This document shows, piece after piece, positions 11,740 to 21,253 of a stretch of 64,000 nucleotides of DNA. Origin of the DNA: Coenobita brevimanus (Eukaryota; Arthropoda; Malacostraca; Decapoda; Coenobitidae); NCBI GenBank assembly GCA_032717465.1, contig CM064690.1:30365153-30429152 (forward strand). The letters are read 5' to 3'. A model generated the notes under the pieces. The model made no database searches and was not told the DNA's origin. It saw only the letters and a list, made by a program, of their open reading frames with translations. A program made the translations under genes and the position numbers. Position 1 is the stretch's first letter. Each line of letters starts with the position of its first letter.

Positions 11740-11895
11740 AATGATCATTTCTCCATCTTGAATGCTGAGTTGTGACGATAGATTCGCAATATGATGCTAG
11801 TCACGAAGGAGCACTGTGGAAAGGATGTAGAACCGTAGTGTTGTCTTATTATGCCACTGATCTCTGGGAAGTAAGATCCAGTTAAAGTGAAAGAC
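11740..11895. repeat. FB2 element, copy 2 (partial left end)
   Basis: Shares 'CATTTCTCCATCTTGAATGC', 'ATGATGCTAGTCACGA' and 'CTGTGGAAAGGATGTAGA' with other FB2 copies and ends 'CCAGTTAAAGTGAAAGA'. Confidence 0.7.
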
Positions 11896-12902
11896 TTATA
11901 GTGATGATGTGGTGCTGTGAGGAAGTGACGAGTGTACTGAAAGTTACATGAAAAGATGATGACGATAATGCGAAGTGGTGACCATGATGATGATGATGAT
12001 GATGACGGTGATGCAAAGTGGTGACGATGATGATGATGATGATGGTGGTAGTGATAATAATGGTGGTAATGATGATGATGGGAACTACTGTATTGAAGAC
12101 TGATTATGCAAGGTGGTGGTGATGATGATGATTAATACCTTGTGATGACAGTGAGATACGAACTTCTGATGACAGTGATCATACGAAATGGTGACGATAA
12201 TGAAAAGTGACATGAGGAAGTTAAAAAATGCGCATCCGGGTACATCGGCGCTACTGAAGGCAGGCGTCCCTATCCAACGCCGTGAAAATAAGTGGTATGA
12301 ATGATAGATGGTGATGCAGGAGTGATATAACGAAACTGGTGATGACATTAAAAAGACCGGTGACTGATGATGGCATTAATGATGATGGTGATGATGATGA
12401 TGATGATATGCTGATGGTAGAAGCAGTGGACATTTTGCAGAGCTGATTATAGTGCAGTTAGTGATGATACAACAGCAGTGATGATGATGGTAACAATGAT
12501 CGATGCAGTGGATTGATGATGATGCTATGAGTGGCAATGGTGAAGACTAGAAATGAACCAATTACCGTATATAATGGATGGCACGTACAGTAATGTAAAG
12601 ATGATGATGATGATGATAGGGATGATTGTAGTGCTCATATCTTGTTAAGTAATTTCATATATATAGAAAATAATGAAGAAATAGTTCTGCCTATCACCAG
12701 ACGCCACATTTCCGTAAGCAGTGGCCATCCTCTACCAGCTGACTGTCCTCCGCCCAACTCACACCTTCCTCTCTCATGTACTGCTGCGACATAAAGCATT
12801 GTTAGGAGTGTTGGCAACTGAACTTATGTAAATATCTGGCAACATATGAAAGTGGCTACAGTATTTTTTTTTTCCAGAGTTACAGTAAGAGAGAGAGAGA
12901 GA

Positions 12903-12947
<45 letters not shown>

Positions 12948-12959
12948 TGTGTGTGTGTA
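11896..12959. repeat. (GAT)n-rich and (AG)n microsatellite region
   Basis: Imperfect GATGATGATG arrays recur between about 11955 and 12625. A long (AG)n run ending in (GT)n lies at about 12889-12958. No gene seen. Open frames on the reverse strand here are ATC-triplet translation. Confidence 0.7.
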
Positions 12960-13420
12960 ACATAATTAAATTTGCAAGACAACACTGGATGAAAGATTGA
13001 TATCGTTTAGTGTAGCCAGAATACAGTATTTAAATGTAATTTGGCTGGAAATGGCCAAGTGCAGGAACATACCTATGGTTTTATTTATGGGGTGGCCAAG
13101 CCTAATTCTGGGGTGGCCCAAGGAGACCTTTCTAGAGGGGTTCGGCAAAGCTGGCCACTAGGGTGCAAGGCATATTTCAGGGATGGCCAGTGCCATTCTG
13201 GCCACTCCTCTGGCTGCACCACTGGTTAAGTGCTGCCTGCTCGTAAGGAGGTCTGTGATATTGTAGTTGTTGTTGTAGTGGCTTTATTAGTTGCTGTAGA
13301 TGTAGTAGTAATAGTAGTAGTAGTAGAATAGTTAGTAGGATGGCGATGTGTGTTGTGGCTAGTAGAAGTGGCATATGTGAGAGAGAATGTTGGTGTTGTG
13401 GGTGTTATGGTGATATTCTT
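12960..13420. other. Non-coding stretch with a possible hAT-like end
   Basis: On the - strand at about 13230-13040 the sequence begins AACCAGTGGTGCAGCCAG and repeats TGGCCA-containing words. That is reminiscent of hAT-type element ends (CAGTGG...), but no partner end or target duplication was found. Imperfect (TAG)n lies at about 13298-13330. Confidence 0.3.
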
Positions 13421-13640
13421 GAGAACTTGGGATGCCTTCTAGTAACTCTTCCTTACTGAGTTATTTTGCTTATGAAATAATCCACTATATGTCATTTATA
13501 TCTTTTTATTTTATTTATAGTTTGCACAAATTAAAGACTGTATCACCATGTTAGACACAGAAATATTAGCCATCTTACTAGGCAGAGAATTAAAAAACTA
13601 ATAAGGAAGAGACACTAGTGTGTCTTCTACATTAATCAGA
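13421..13640. repeat. FB1 foldback element, copy 7
   Basis: 'AACTCTTCCTTACTGAGTTATTTTGC' pairs with 'AAACTAATAAGGAAGAGACAC'. Confidence 0.65.
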
Positions 13641-13779
13641 ATGTGGCCAATGGTGTTACCGTATTGTGTCTGTGTTCAAGTGTGGGTGTGGGTGTAGGTG
13701 TAAGGCCTGTATTTCCAGTGAGATGTATACTGCAGTGCACTGGTATATATTATCCAACGTTACAGCTCCATTTCCTGTA

Positions 13780-14090
13780 GCTGCACATGGTGGCGGTGGA
13801 GGCAGAGTGGGTGGTGGTGGAGGCATGAGGTGGTGGCAGAAGAGGCAGGGAGGAGAAAGGAGAGAAATGCTGCTGGTGGTGGAGAGAAGCACTGGTGGTG
13901 ACAGAGGAGGAAGGAGAGAAATGCTGGTGGTGGCAGAGGAACAAGGTGCTGGTGGAGGAAGCAAGAGGGAAGCGCAACTGGTGATGGAAGTAGAATGTGG
14001 TGGCAGAGGAGGCAGGATGAAGGAAGGAGAGAAACACTGGTGGTGGCAGAGGAGGCAGGAGAGAAACAGCCTGCCAGGACTGGAGTCGGC
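13780..14090 (+). repeat. Purine-rich imperfect tandem repeats upstream of exon 3
   Basis: Units built from GGAGAGAAATGCTGGTGG and TGGCAGAGGAGGCAGGA recur irregularly about seven times and stop roughly 45 bp before the exon 3 acceptor. Open frames through it on both strands are repeat translation. Confidence 0.75.
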
Positions 14091-14133
14091 GCTGCTGCAG
14101 TCTCGGGCATAAGAGTTGTTCTCTCTTTTGCAG

Positions 14134-14597
14134 AGTGCAGGAGCAGCGCAGGCTGGCAGCCACACCCAAGTCACTGTACTTGTGAGCTTTGTCGCTGCTG
14201 TGGGTTTTGTGGCAAAATATTTTCCACAGTGGGCAGTCGCAGGCGGCATGAGCGCGATAAACATGTGGACCCGGGATCCCTGCCATGTGAGGTGTGTGGC
14301 AAGTGGTGCAAGAATCGTGGCGCTCTCATCAAACACCGCAGCATCCTACACCGGCCATCCATGCCACCTGGACCACCACCCCTACACACGGACCCTGCCA
14401 CTGTCCTGCTGCCATCACCCCATGCCACTTTGCCACCTCACCTTCCACCACCACCCACCACCACCATTGCCACCACCACCACCACCACCACCTCTGCTGG
14501 CAACTTGTCTCCTCCGCTGCCACTGGACACATTTGACGGTGACCCCCTGGCGGGGCTCGGGGGGGAGCTACAGCGAGCATACCACCAGTTTATGTGA
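14134..14597 (+). CDS. Alternative last exon 3 of BTB zinc-finger transcription factor (two C2H2 fingers)
   Basis: Third interchangeable C-terminus. The acceptor TTCTCTCTTTTGCAG ends at 14133; entry phase equals that of the other exons. From 14136 it encodes 153 residues ending TGA. An unusual Cys-rich run (HCTCELCRCCGFCGK) leads into finger 1 (14199-14264, CGFCGKIF...H-x4-H). Finger 2 (14286-14351) starts CEVCGKWCKNRG and ends with an HRS-x2-H motif. The tail is Pro/Thr-rich low complexity with a TTTTTTT run, then a Leu/Gly-rich end. The two fingers match those of exon 4 closely (shared FC.K.FS..GS..RH, CGK.CKNR, L..HRS), so the exons are tandem duplicates. Only 119 bp separate this stop from the next exon's acceptor, leaving little room for a private 3' UTR. 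Confidence 0.9.
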
Positions 14598-14634
14598 CGG
14601 GACGCAGGGCTGGGCTAGGGTGGGGTGGGACAGG

Positions 14635-14716
14635 GTGAGTGGGTGGGGCAGGGCGGGACAGTAGTGGTGTAGTGGTGGCAGCAGGACGGTACTGATGGTG
14701 TCTCATCATGTTGCAG
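14635..14716 (+). promoter_or_regulatory. Possible 82-bp intron joining exon 3 to exon 4
   Basis: AGG|GTGAGT, a near-consensus donor, starts at 14635, 38 nt after the exon 3 stop, and the exon 4 acceptor TTGCAG ends at 14716. If used, exon 4 would become 3' UTR of the exon 3 isoform. With the stop less than 50 nt from the junction, nonsense-mediated decay would not be expected. Whether it is used is unknown. Confidence 0.45.
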
Positions 14717-15159
14717 GCCTTGATGACCTGGGGCTGGCAGCGCCCCCCGCCCCGGGAGGCCACACCTCCCCCTTGGCGGCCTTCTCCGGTACCTTCCCCT
14801 GGCCTCCCCCCTCGGCCCAGCACCAGGCAGGGGGGGTGGGGGTTGGGGGGGCTCCCACCCCAGACAACCAGTGTATGTTCTGTTTCAAGTCGTTCTCAAA
14901 CCGCGGCTCGATGACGCGCCATCTGCGGGACCAACACCTCCAGCCTGGCGCCACTGTCACCTGTGACATATGCGGCAAGGTGTGCAAAAACCGCAACTGC
15001 CTCATCACACATCGGTCCGTGGCACATGCAGGGCGACGCCGATTACGGGGCCAGCTACCCCCGGCTGCCCCCTGGCCCCCCCAGGATAAGGCCGTCCTAC
15101 CCCCTCTCCCTCCCCTCCACCTCCCACCCCACCATCAGGTGCCCACTGACCAGGCATGA
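14717..15159 (+). CDS. Alternative last exon 4 of BTB zinc-finger transcription factor (two C2H2 fingers)
   Basis: Fourth C-terminus. The acceptor CATGTTGCAG ends at 14716. From 14719 it encodes 146 residues ending TGA, in the common entry phase. A roughly 50-residue Pro/Gly/Ala-rich linker comes first. Finger 1 (14872-14937) starts CMFCFKSFSNRG; finger 2 (14962-15027) starts CDICGKVCKNRN; both are C-x2-C-x12-H-x4-H. An Arg-rich patch (GRRRLRG) and a Pro-rich tail with LPPLPPLHLPPHH follow. It is the tandem partner of exon 3. The second-finger style (CxxC.K....L..HRS..H) recalls the second finger of insect Broad/Abrupt-type pairs, which is family knowledge rather than proof of orthology. AATAAA at 15969 is a candidate poly(A) signal. 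Confidence 0.9.
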
Positions 15160-15246
15160 GTGTGGTGCCATACACGTGTAGGACAGCAGCTTGGTGTAGT
15201 GACGTGTGTAGTGACTGTGTAGTGAGTCTCGGACCTGTATCCTTGT
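15160..15246 (+). other. Start of exon 4 3' UTR
   Basis: Short GTGTAGTGAC-type repeats follow the stop. No other signal. Confidence 0.4.
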
Positions 15247-15443
15247 AGCCTAAGGAGGCATTGGGGCATCTCTTCCTTATCAGTTTATTTTTGTTTATGG
15301 TATGTTAATCAGCTCATGTATGTTATTTATACAATCTGTGTTAGTGTTAGAATGATATAAATAGCATACAAGAGAAGAGTAAGACGTAAAATGGAAAATG
15401 AATTGGTAAGGAAAAGATGCTACCAAGCCTCCAGTGGCACCTG
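15247..15443. repeat. FB1 foldback element, copy 8
   Basis: 'GCATCTCTTCCTTATCAGTTTATTT' pairs with 'AATTGGTAAGGAAAAGATGC'. Lies in the presumed 3' UTR of exon 4. Confidence 0.7.
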
Positions 15444-15609
15444 GAATACGGCCCTCGGTGTATCCACACTGAGTATCCAAATGGTGTAGCCAAAATGGTG
15501 TAGTGCGAGGGTAGGGTAGCCCCTCTTGCTTCCCTCATGGCAGTAGCAGCTTGGGCCCCGGTCTGCCAGGGTTGTGGTGGTGGTGGACTTGTTAGCGTTA
15601 GCCCCAGCC

Positions 15610-15800
15610 AAGCTGGAGAGGGATGCCTTCATGCAGTGGCACTGATATGACTTGACAGTGGGGCTGCCAGGTCATACAACTGTCCCTCAGCTCTTCCTGC
15701 CCTTTGAAACCTGAGAGGAAGATGATGGACTGCAGAAGGAAAGTTTGGGCCTGCAGCCACAAGATTCACATTCTGATGAGCCTGGGGTCACAAGCGCAAC
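15610..15800 (-). repeat. HP3 hairpin element, copy 2 (- orientation)
   Basis: Begins GCTGGAGAGGGATGCCTTCAT and ends GAGCCTGGGGTCA. Internal GATGGACTGCAG hairpin. Confidence 0.75.
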
Positions 15801-15968
15801 AGGAACAGCAACAATAACAAGTCACACCACAACATTCCACCAGAGTAGTTCTATTTTGTATACCCACAATGCTTCCCAGTAGTCAGTCCTTTATATGACG
15901 CTTTAAGTGCCAGATCTCAATTTTCTGTACCGTAGTCTGTGATGTTTATTATGGTATTGTATACTTTA

Positions 15969-15974
15969 AATAAA
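15969..15974 (+). terminator. Candidate poly(A) signal for exons 3/4
   Basis: AATAAA, 810 bp after the exon 4 stop. It is the first canonical hexamer after both stops. Confidence 0.4.
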
Positions 15975-15989
15975 CCGATAATTCGTAAC

Positions 15990-17336
15990 TAACCTTTTAT
16001 TACCCTGCTGGAAAGTATCATTGCATTTTTTAATAGCAGTATGCCGTTTTTATTAGCTCTTGGTCAGTTTTAAACTCTGAAATGGATTTTTTATTTTTTG
16101 GAACATCACAAGGTGTGGTATATTTGCAACGAAAATAATGTTTTCACCTGCCGTGATTTCTGAGTGATGATACTTGTAAGTCTTACAATAGTGTTTTCTA
16201 CGTGTTACTAAATATTTGGCCCTACTAAGTAAATATACTGTATCTGCTAAGTAAATATACTGTAAGTTGTGGTAAGTTTAAAGGATGTGTACATATTTAC
16301 CCTTCTCCCTCTTTTAAAGAACTGTGCTTTTCAGGCTAAGCACAATCATTCAAAGAGTATTGTGTAACCTGAAAAAGCACAGGTTTTTGTGGTTGGTCGT
16401 ATGTTTGTCACAATGTGCAGGGATCTGCCCCAGTTAGGAATAGCTAGAAAACTGGACACACCATTTAGTTACAAGGAAGAGCGTAAAATCATCACAAAGT
16501 GAGGGGGGGGGGGGAAAGTCATTGCATTGAAGAAATGTTTCATGGAAAGGAGGATGTACTTGAGTTGGCTACATAATGGCAATAGGTGTGATAAATACAG
16601 TGTTCTTTATAAGTAAGAGTTTGTGGTCCAAAAATGATAAAACTCTGCTTAAACTTAATGTCGTTAATTGGGTGCATATGCTAAATCAGCTATATAGTTA
16701 GCAAGAGAACTTTAACAGGTACTCTTCATAACTTATTGTGGACTTATTACCAGAAACAAATGTGAAAGAAAGCGAATTAAAGCGAGAATGTTACGGTACT
16801 ACAAGTTTTTATATGAGGTAAATATCACAGCAATTTTTGTAGCTTTTAGCCCCTATACCCATTACCCTCCTTCCTCCTCTTCCTCCTCACTCATATGATG
16901 GGAGTGTAAAGTGAAGTTGATTAAATAATGATAGTAGTAGTGATGCACTGAGATGAAGTAAATATTTAACTCCTTTAATCTAATTATTTTTTAGTGTGTT
17001 TTACTACTTCTGTATGATTTTATTCAAGTTAGCAAGGACCTCTTTCAGTGAAGAGTTAATTGATGCTATATTTTTTTCCCCTAGTTTGCAAAGCCTCTTA
17101 TTCTGAATAAAAGTGTCCAAAACTATTAAGATAAAAAAAAAAACTCCTTGGATTCAAATGGTTAAGCTTGTAGCCCCTATACCCACCATCCTGCTTCCTC
17201 CTCCTACTCCTACTCCTCCTCACTCGTATGGTATGGCTGGTAGATCCAGCTTGTTGTGTTGCTGCCGCCTCTGCTGCTGGCTTGCTTGAGTCTTCCGCTG
17301 CCAGCCCGCCCCGCCCTCACGCCGTATCTCTTGCAG
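15990..17336. other. Intron before exon 5
   Basis: AT-rich, no gene. A duplicated AAGTAAATATACTGTA lies at 16227-16265, a G11 run at about 16504-16514, an FB4-like fragment at 16990-17165 (GATTTTATTCAAGTTAGCAAGG paired with TTATTCTGAATAAAAG), and two copies of 'TAGCCCCTATACCCA' at 16848 and 17169, each followed by a CTCCTCCT run. Confidence 0.5.
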
Positions 17337-17584
17337 GGTTGGGCAGCTTGGAGGCGGGCGTCAGCGAAGACATGTGGTACCCTCGCGTCGTGCTGCGTCC
17401 CAAGACCTACTTATGCCCCTTCTGTGAAAAGTGCTTCACCAATCGTCAGAGCCGCTCTCGCCACGTGCACCAGAAACATGCAGCAGGGCTAGCAGGCACA
17501 TGCACCGTCTGTGGCCATGTGTATACCAACCTACAGACGCGCTGTGCTCACACGCGAGTACACTCACGAAAAATAAAGCCATAG
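17337..17584 (+). CDS. Alternative last exon 5 of BTB zinc-finger transcription factor (two C2H2 fingers)
   Basis: Fifth C-terminus and the most compact after exon 2. The acceptor CCGTATCTCTTGCAG ends at 17336. From 17339 it encodes 81 residues ending TAG, in the common entry phase. Finger 1 (17414-17479) starts CPFCEKCFTNRQ with H-x4-H. Finger 2 (17501-17563) starts CTVCGHVYTNLQ with H-x3-H. A short basic end (HSRKIKP) follows. Finger 1 resembles those of exons 3 and 4 (CxFC.K.F.NR.S..RH....H). The linker AAGLAGT is one residue different in length from theirs. Almost no low-complexity flank is present, unlike exons 1, 3, 4 and 6. AATAAA at 17986 is a good poly(A) candidate. Confidence 0.9.
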
Positions 17585-18121
17585 CCTCTTGCGCCCTCGA
17601 GGAACTTCCGCTGCCGGATCCAGCCGGGCAGGCCTCACAGTAACAAACTGACGATACCTGATACTTTTAGTGCTCACTCTTGGGTTGTGGTAGGAGGAGC
17701 GACGCGTGGCAGGAGCGGCGTTTTGTGTCCCCCTATGTAGTTGCCTTTTAGACCCCTTGTAACTCACTGACTGCTGCCTAACACTCGTTCTTTCTAAGCT
17801 TGTGTTTTGCTAGGCCATTCAGCACATCCCTCTCACTCCGCATAGATCAGTGCCAATTTACTGTTAATAGCTCTCATCTGAGGCTCTGCATAGCAAAGTG
17901 ATATTAAGATACTCTTAAGGTTGTGTTCGTGTGTGTAAATATATTTTGTCCTCTCTGTTGTACATACATACTCTGTTTTCATATGAATAAAATTGTTCTG
18001 GCTGTAATAATTATGTGAAAGTTGTTTTATATCCATGGGTGTTGTATGGCAAATGTTGGGAATGTGATGGAAGGTGGTGGGAGTAGAGATGTAATGGTAC
18101 TGATGATGTTTGTATTCTCAT
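17585..18121 (+). other. 3' UTR of exon 5 and downstream intron
   Basis: No other gene. AATAAA at 17986-17991 lies 402 bp after the stop and is followed by T/G-rich sequence (TTGTTCTGGCTG...GTTGTTTT), as expected of a cleavage site. Confidence 0.5.
17986..17991 (+). terminator. Candidate poly(A) signal for exon 5
   Basis: AATAAA with a T/G-rich downstream element. The best-looking polyadenylation site in the array. Confidence 0.5.
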
Positions 18122-18315
18122 TAGGTATGAAGAGTCCCTAGCACTTCTTCCTTACCAGTGTATTTTTGTATCTGGTATGTTGATATATCCTTGTGTGTTA
18201 TTTATGGAAGGTGTCATTATAAAAAATATGTAAATAATATACAAGGGAATATGAAGGTGTTATATGCAAATTAACAGGTAAGGAACAGGTGGCAGAAGGC
18301 CTTTTAAGCCAATGG
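18122..18315. repeat. FB1 foldback element, copy 9
   Basis: 'GCACTTCTTCCTTACCAGTGTATTTTTG' pairs with 'TTAACAGGTAAGGAACAGGTG'. Confidence 0.65.
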
Positions 18316-18486
18316 GAATATGAGCCCATGAAACTGTGATGTTATCCAGTTAGGACTTGTAAATGTGGTGATGGTGTAGTGTAGCAAGATGATGGAGCAC
18401 ATGTGATGTTGACAGCAGTATGGTGTAGTATGTTAAGGTGTTGTTGTGGTGGTGTGGCGTGGTGGGATTGTAGGACATGATTATAT

Positions 18487-18695
18487 ACTCCTTTTACTCT
18501 AACTTGGCCTAAAATTGCCATCTCTCCATCTTCAGTGCTGAGTTAGAACATTAGACATACTTTAGAATACGATGCTAGTCAAGATGTGTCAAGGGAAGGA
18601 TACAGAACTGTAGTATTGTCTTTTTCTGCCACCTAGCTACATGAAATAAATTGCAAAAGGACGAAAAGATAGGCCAAGTTAAGGTGAAAGAACTG
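18487..18695. repeat. FB2 inverted-repeat element, copy 3
   Basis: Well-preserved ends 'CTTTTACTCTAACTTGGCCT' and 'AGGCCAAGTTAAGGTGAAAG'. Ends 65 bp before the exon 6 acceptor, so it occupies the upstream edge of the branch-point region. Confidence 0.75.
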
Positions 18696-18760
18696 TAATG
18701 TAGTGGTGTGGTGTTGCTGCTGCTGCCGCCTCTCACTCCCGCCCGCCATCTCTTTTTCAG

Positions 18761-19800
18761 ATGTGTCCGCCTTGATGGCGATCGCTAATGCAGTCCAGGC
18801 AACGGCGCCATCTGACCGGCCCATGAAGTGTCCTCTGTGCATGGGCATCATCAAACAGGCTCGGAATCTGCGCCGCCATGTGTTCAAGCGACACCTTCCT
18901 GCAGCCAAGCGTGGTGAGATCACTGAGGCCGACGTGAAGAATGTGCTGGAGAGCAAACTGAAGGCCATCACTGTGACACCACTGACTGAGGACGAGCTGC
19001 GGCAGGTGCAGCAGAGGACACGCAGGAAGGGCATCAGGACACCCCGCAAGAAAAAAGGTGTGGCGTCGCTTCCGGATGGGGTCAATGGCTCCAGTATCAA
19101 TGAAACTGAGGTCACCATCCGGAAGCTGCCTTCAAAAAAGGACAAGAAAGACAAGGCAGGCCTGTCACTGCTGTCCCCAGGGAGCCTATCAGGCGAGGGT
19201 GGGCGTGAGGGGCGTGAGGACATCCTGCAGGAGGCACTGGGGGCGGCGCGGGACAAGGATGGAGGGGGGCAGGATGAAGTGATGGACCTGGCCACCACAC
19301 AACAGCAGCTGCCACCCATCTCAGTGGTAGTGTCCCACAGTGGCCATGCTGGTGTCCAGGGTGTGTCCCAGCCCATGTCCCTCACTGTCACACAGACTGC
19401 CGGTGGCATCCATGCACGCATCCCAGCAGAGGCAGCCCTGGGGGCAGCAGGGGTGCGGCTGCAGACAGACTCGCCCCTGCCATTGCACCGAGACCTGCCC
19501 ACCATGCCACCCATGGCATTTGAGCCCCAGGTGACCATCAGCGAGGGCCTGGTGACCTACCACACCACCAGTCCCTCCCAGGTGCTGACCCAGACCACCT
19601 CGCCCTCTCCCTCTGCCTCCGGCTATGCCCCAGCCTCGTACTGGTCTCCCTCTGGCATGGGTCTTCCTGCCGGCACGTTCCAGCCCCACCAGAGCGTCTT
19701 TGCGCCCACTCACTCTGACTACTTCACAGCAGGTGTGCATATGGCACGTCCAGCCTCACTGGAGCGCATGCAGCAGCACCGCAGGAAGCCCTACCAGTAG
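18761..19800 (+). CDS. Alternative last exon 6 of BTB zinc-finger transcription factor (one C2H2 finger, long tail)
   Basis: Sixth C-terminus and the odd one out. The acceptor CATCTCTTTTTCAG ends at 18760. From 18763 it encodes 345 residues ending TAG, in the common entry phase. A single finger (18829-18894; CPLCMGIIKQARNLRRH...H) has the normal C-x2-C-x12-H-x4-H spacing but an atypical, less aromatic core. Next comes a charged, probably helical stretch (EADVKNVLESKLKA...LTEDELRQVQQ), then a basic patch that could act as a nuclear localisation signal (RTRRKGIRTPRKKKG), a Lys-rich KKDKKDK run, and about 230 residues rich in Gly, Ser, Pro and Thr ending KPYQ. Codon use is GC-rich and uniform throughout. 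A single-finger isoform may bind DNA weakly or act through partners; that is inference. Confidence 0.87.
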
Positions 19801-19871
19801 TGTGCCAGCCCTCACCACACCAGCCCTCTCCACAGCCCTGCACACTTCCACAGTCAGTGATGCAAAATAGT

Positions 19872-20075
19872 GTTGTTGGTGTGGCCCTAGGCTCATCTGC
19901 ATGTGAACCTGGTTGACTGCAGGTTGAAGTGTCCCTTCTCTTTTGCAGTTTACCATCCTCCTTTGGGGGGTTAAGGAGAGAATAAAGGGATGTTGGTATA
20001 GCTGGGCAGTGGATCTGCCTAGTTATATCAATTCCACTACATGAAGGCGTCTCTCTGCAGCAGTGCCAGATAGTG
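19872..20075 (+). repeat. HP3 hairpin element, copy 3 (+ orientation)
   Basis: Runs from GTGGCCCTAGGCTCATCTGC to CATGAAGGCGTCTCTCTGCAG, in the presumed 3' UTR of exon 6. It carries an AATAAA at 19981. Confidence 0.75.
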
Positions 20076-21188
20076 TGAGGTAGTGTGTAGTGGCGGGCGG
20101 GGAGTGAGGCGGAGGCAATCAGCTGAGGACGCAGCACCACCTACCTGCCCACGTAGTGCAGTAGAGTACAACCATTTTTATATAGAAAAAATGACGGACT
20201 GGAACTGTCTGTGTATGTCCAGTTACTTTAGTTGGTATTTAATGGTACAACTGAACTATAATAATTGATATTGAGGATTTAGTGTTTCTAACTGTGCTTT
20301 TCTTGTTGCTTATGTGTTGAAGGAAGGTAGGTGTGGAAGTCAGTGTTTTGTGCGCCGTGGTGTGTGCACAGGATGACATCATATGTAAACATTGGATTAG
20401 TGCAGAATATGTGCGTTAGAGTTACTTAATATACCATACCCCTTTGAGTGAATGCTAGAGTTGTAGAGTGACAGTGCAGGTGTAAGTTGTAGCTAAAAGA
20501 TTAATTTTTATATATTGAGTTGTAAGTAGCCGAGCATTTTTCCAGAATTAACATAAAGACTTGACCCATTAATTTCGGGAGGTATCCTTTTTTGTTTATT
20601 CCTATTGCTGCGAGACGGTAATATTCAACTTGGGAGAGGCATCTCGTACTGAAGTTTATTTTTATTTTTTTTTTATGGCTATATCTGAGCCCTTTAGTTT
20701 GAAAAGTCTATTCTGAGCTGGATATTATTGTCAGTAGATGACAAGATTAAAATGAAAAAGACATCCCCTGGGTCAAAAGGTTAAAAGTGCGTGAGGCAAG
20801 AATATCATAGATTATCAAAATGATTATGTAAGTTCACAGTGTATGACATGTACAAACGTATTAATAGGCTGCATGAAAGCTTATCAGTTACCCAAATCAA
20901 ACCCATTTTTCTCCTAAATGTATTCAACATGAGGCATTATTTCAGCAGTCAATACTTAGAGAGGGTTAATTTAATCATCTGTATAATAGTTTGCATTCCC
21001 TTAGTGAACATTATGAGAGGATTTTACTATGTGTTTATAGCTTCCAATCCCTTTATTTTGTGATCCTAGCCCCAGGACCTTGAAGATTCATTACTTTATT
21101 GTTTCCGTCCTTAATACTCGATTGATTTGACAGTATGTTGAAATATGGCTGTAGTTCAGGCAGATTTAATGGAGTGATTGATTGATTG

Positions 21189-21253
<65 letters not shown>

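Noticed and set aside
13666..14336. Long open frames on both strands upstream of exon 3
   Set aside because: Translation of purine-rich GGTGGCAGAGGAGG repeats and antisense of exon 3; no domain, no independent splice signals.
18633..19538. 301-codon open frame on the - strand
   Set aside because: Antisense shadow of exon 6, whose GC-rich codons suppress stops on the opposite strand. The + strand frame has the zinc finger and the splice acceptor.
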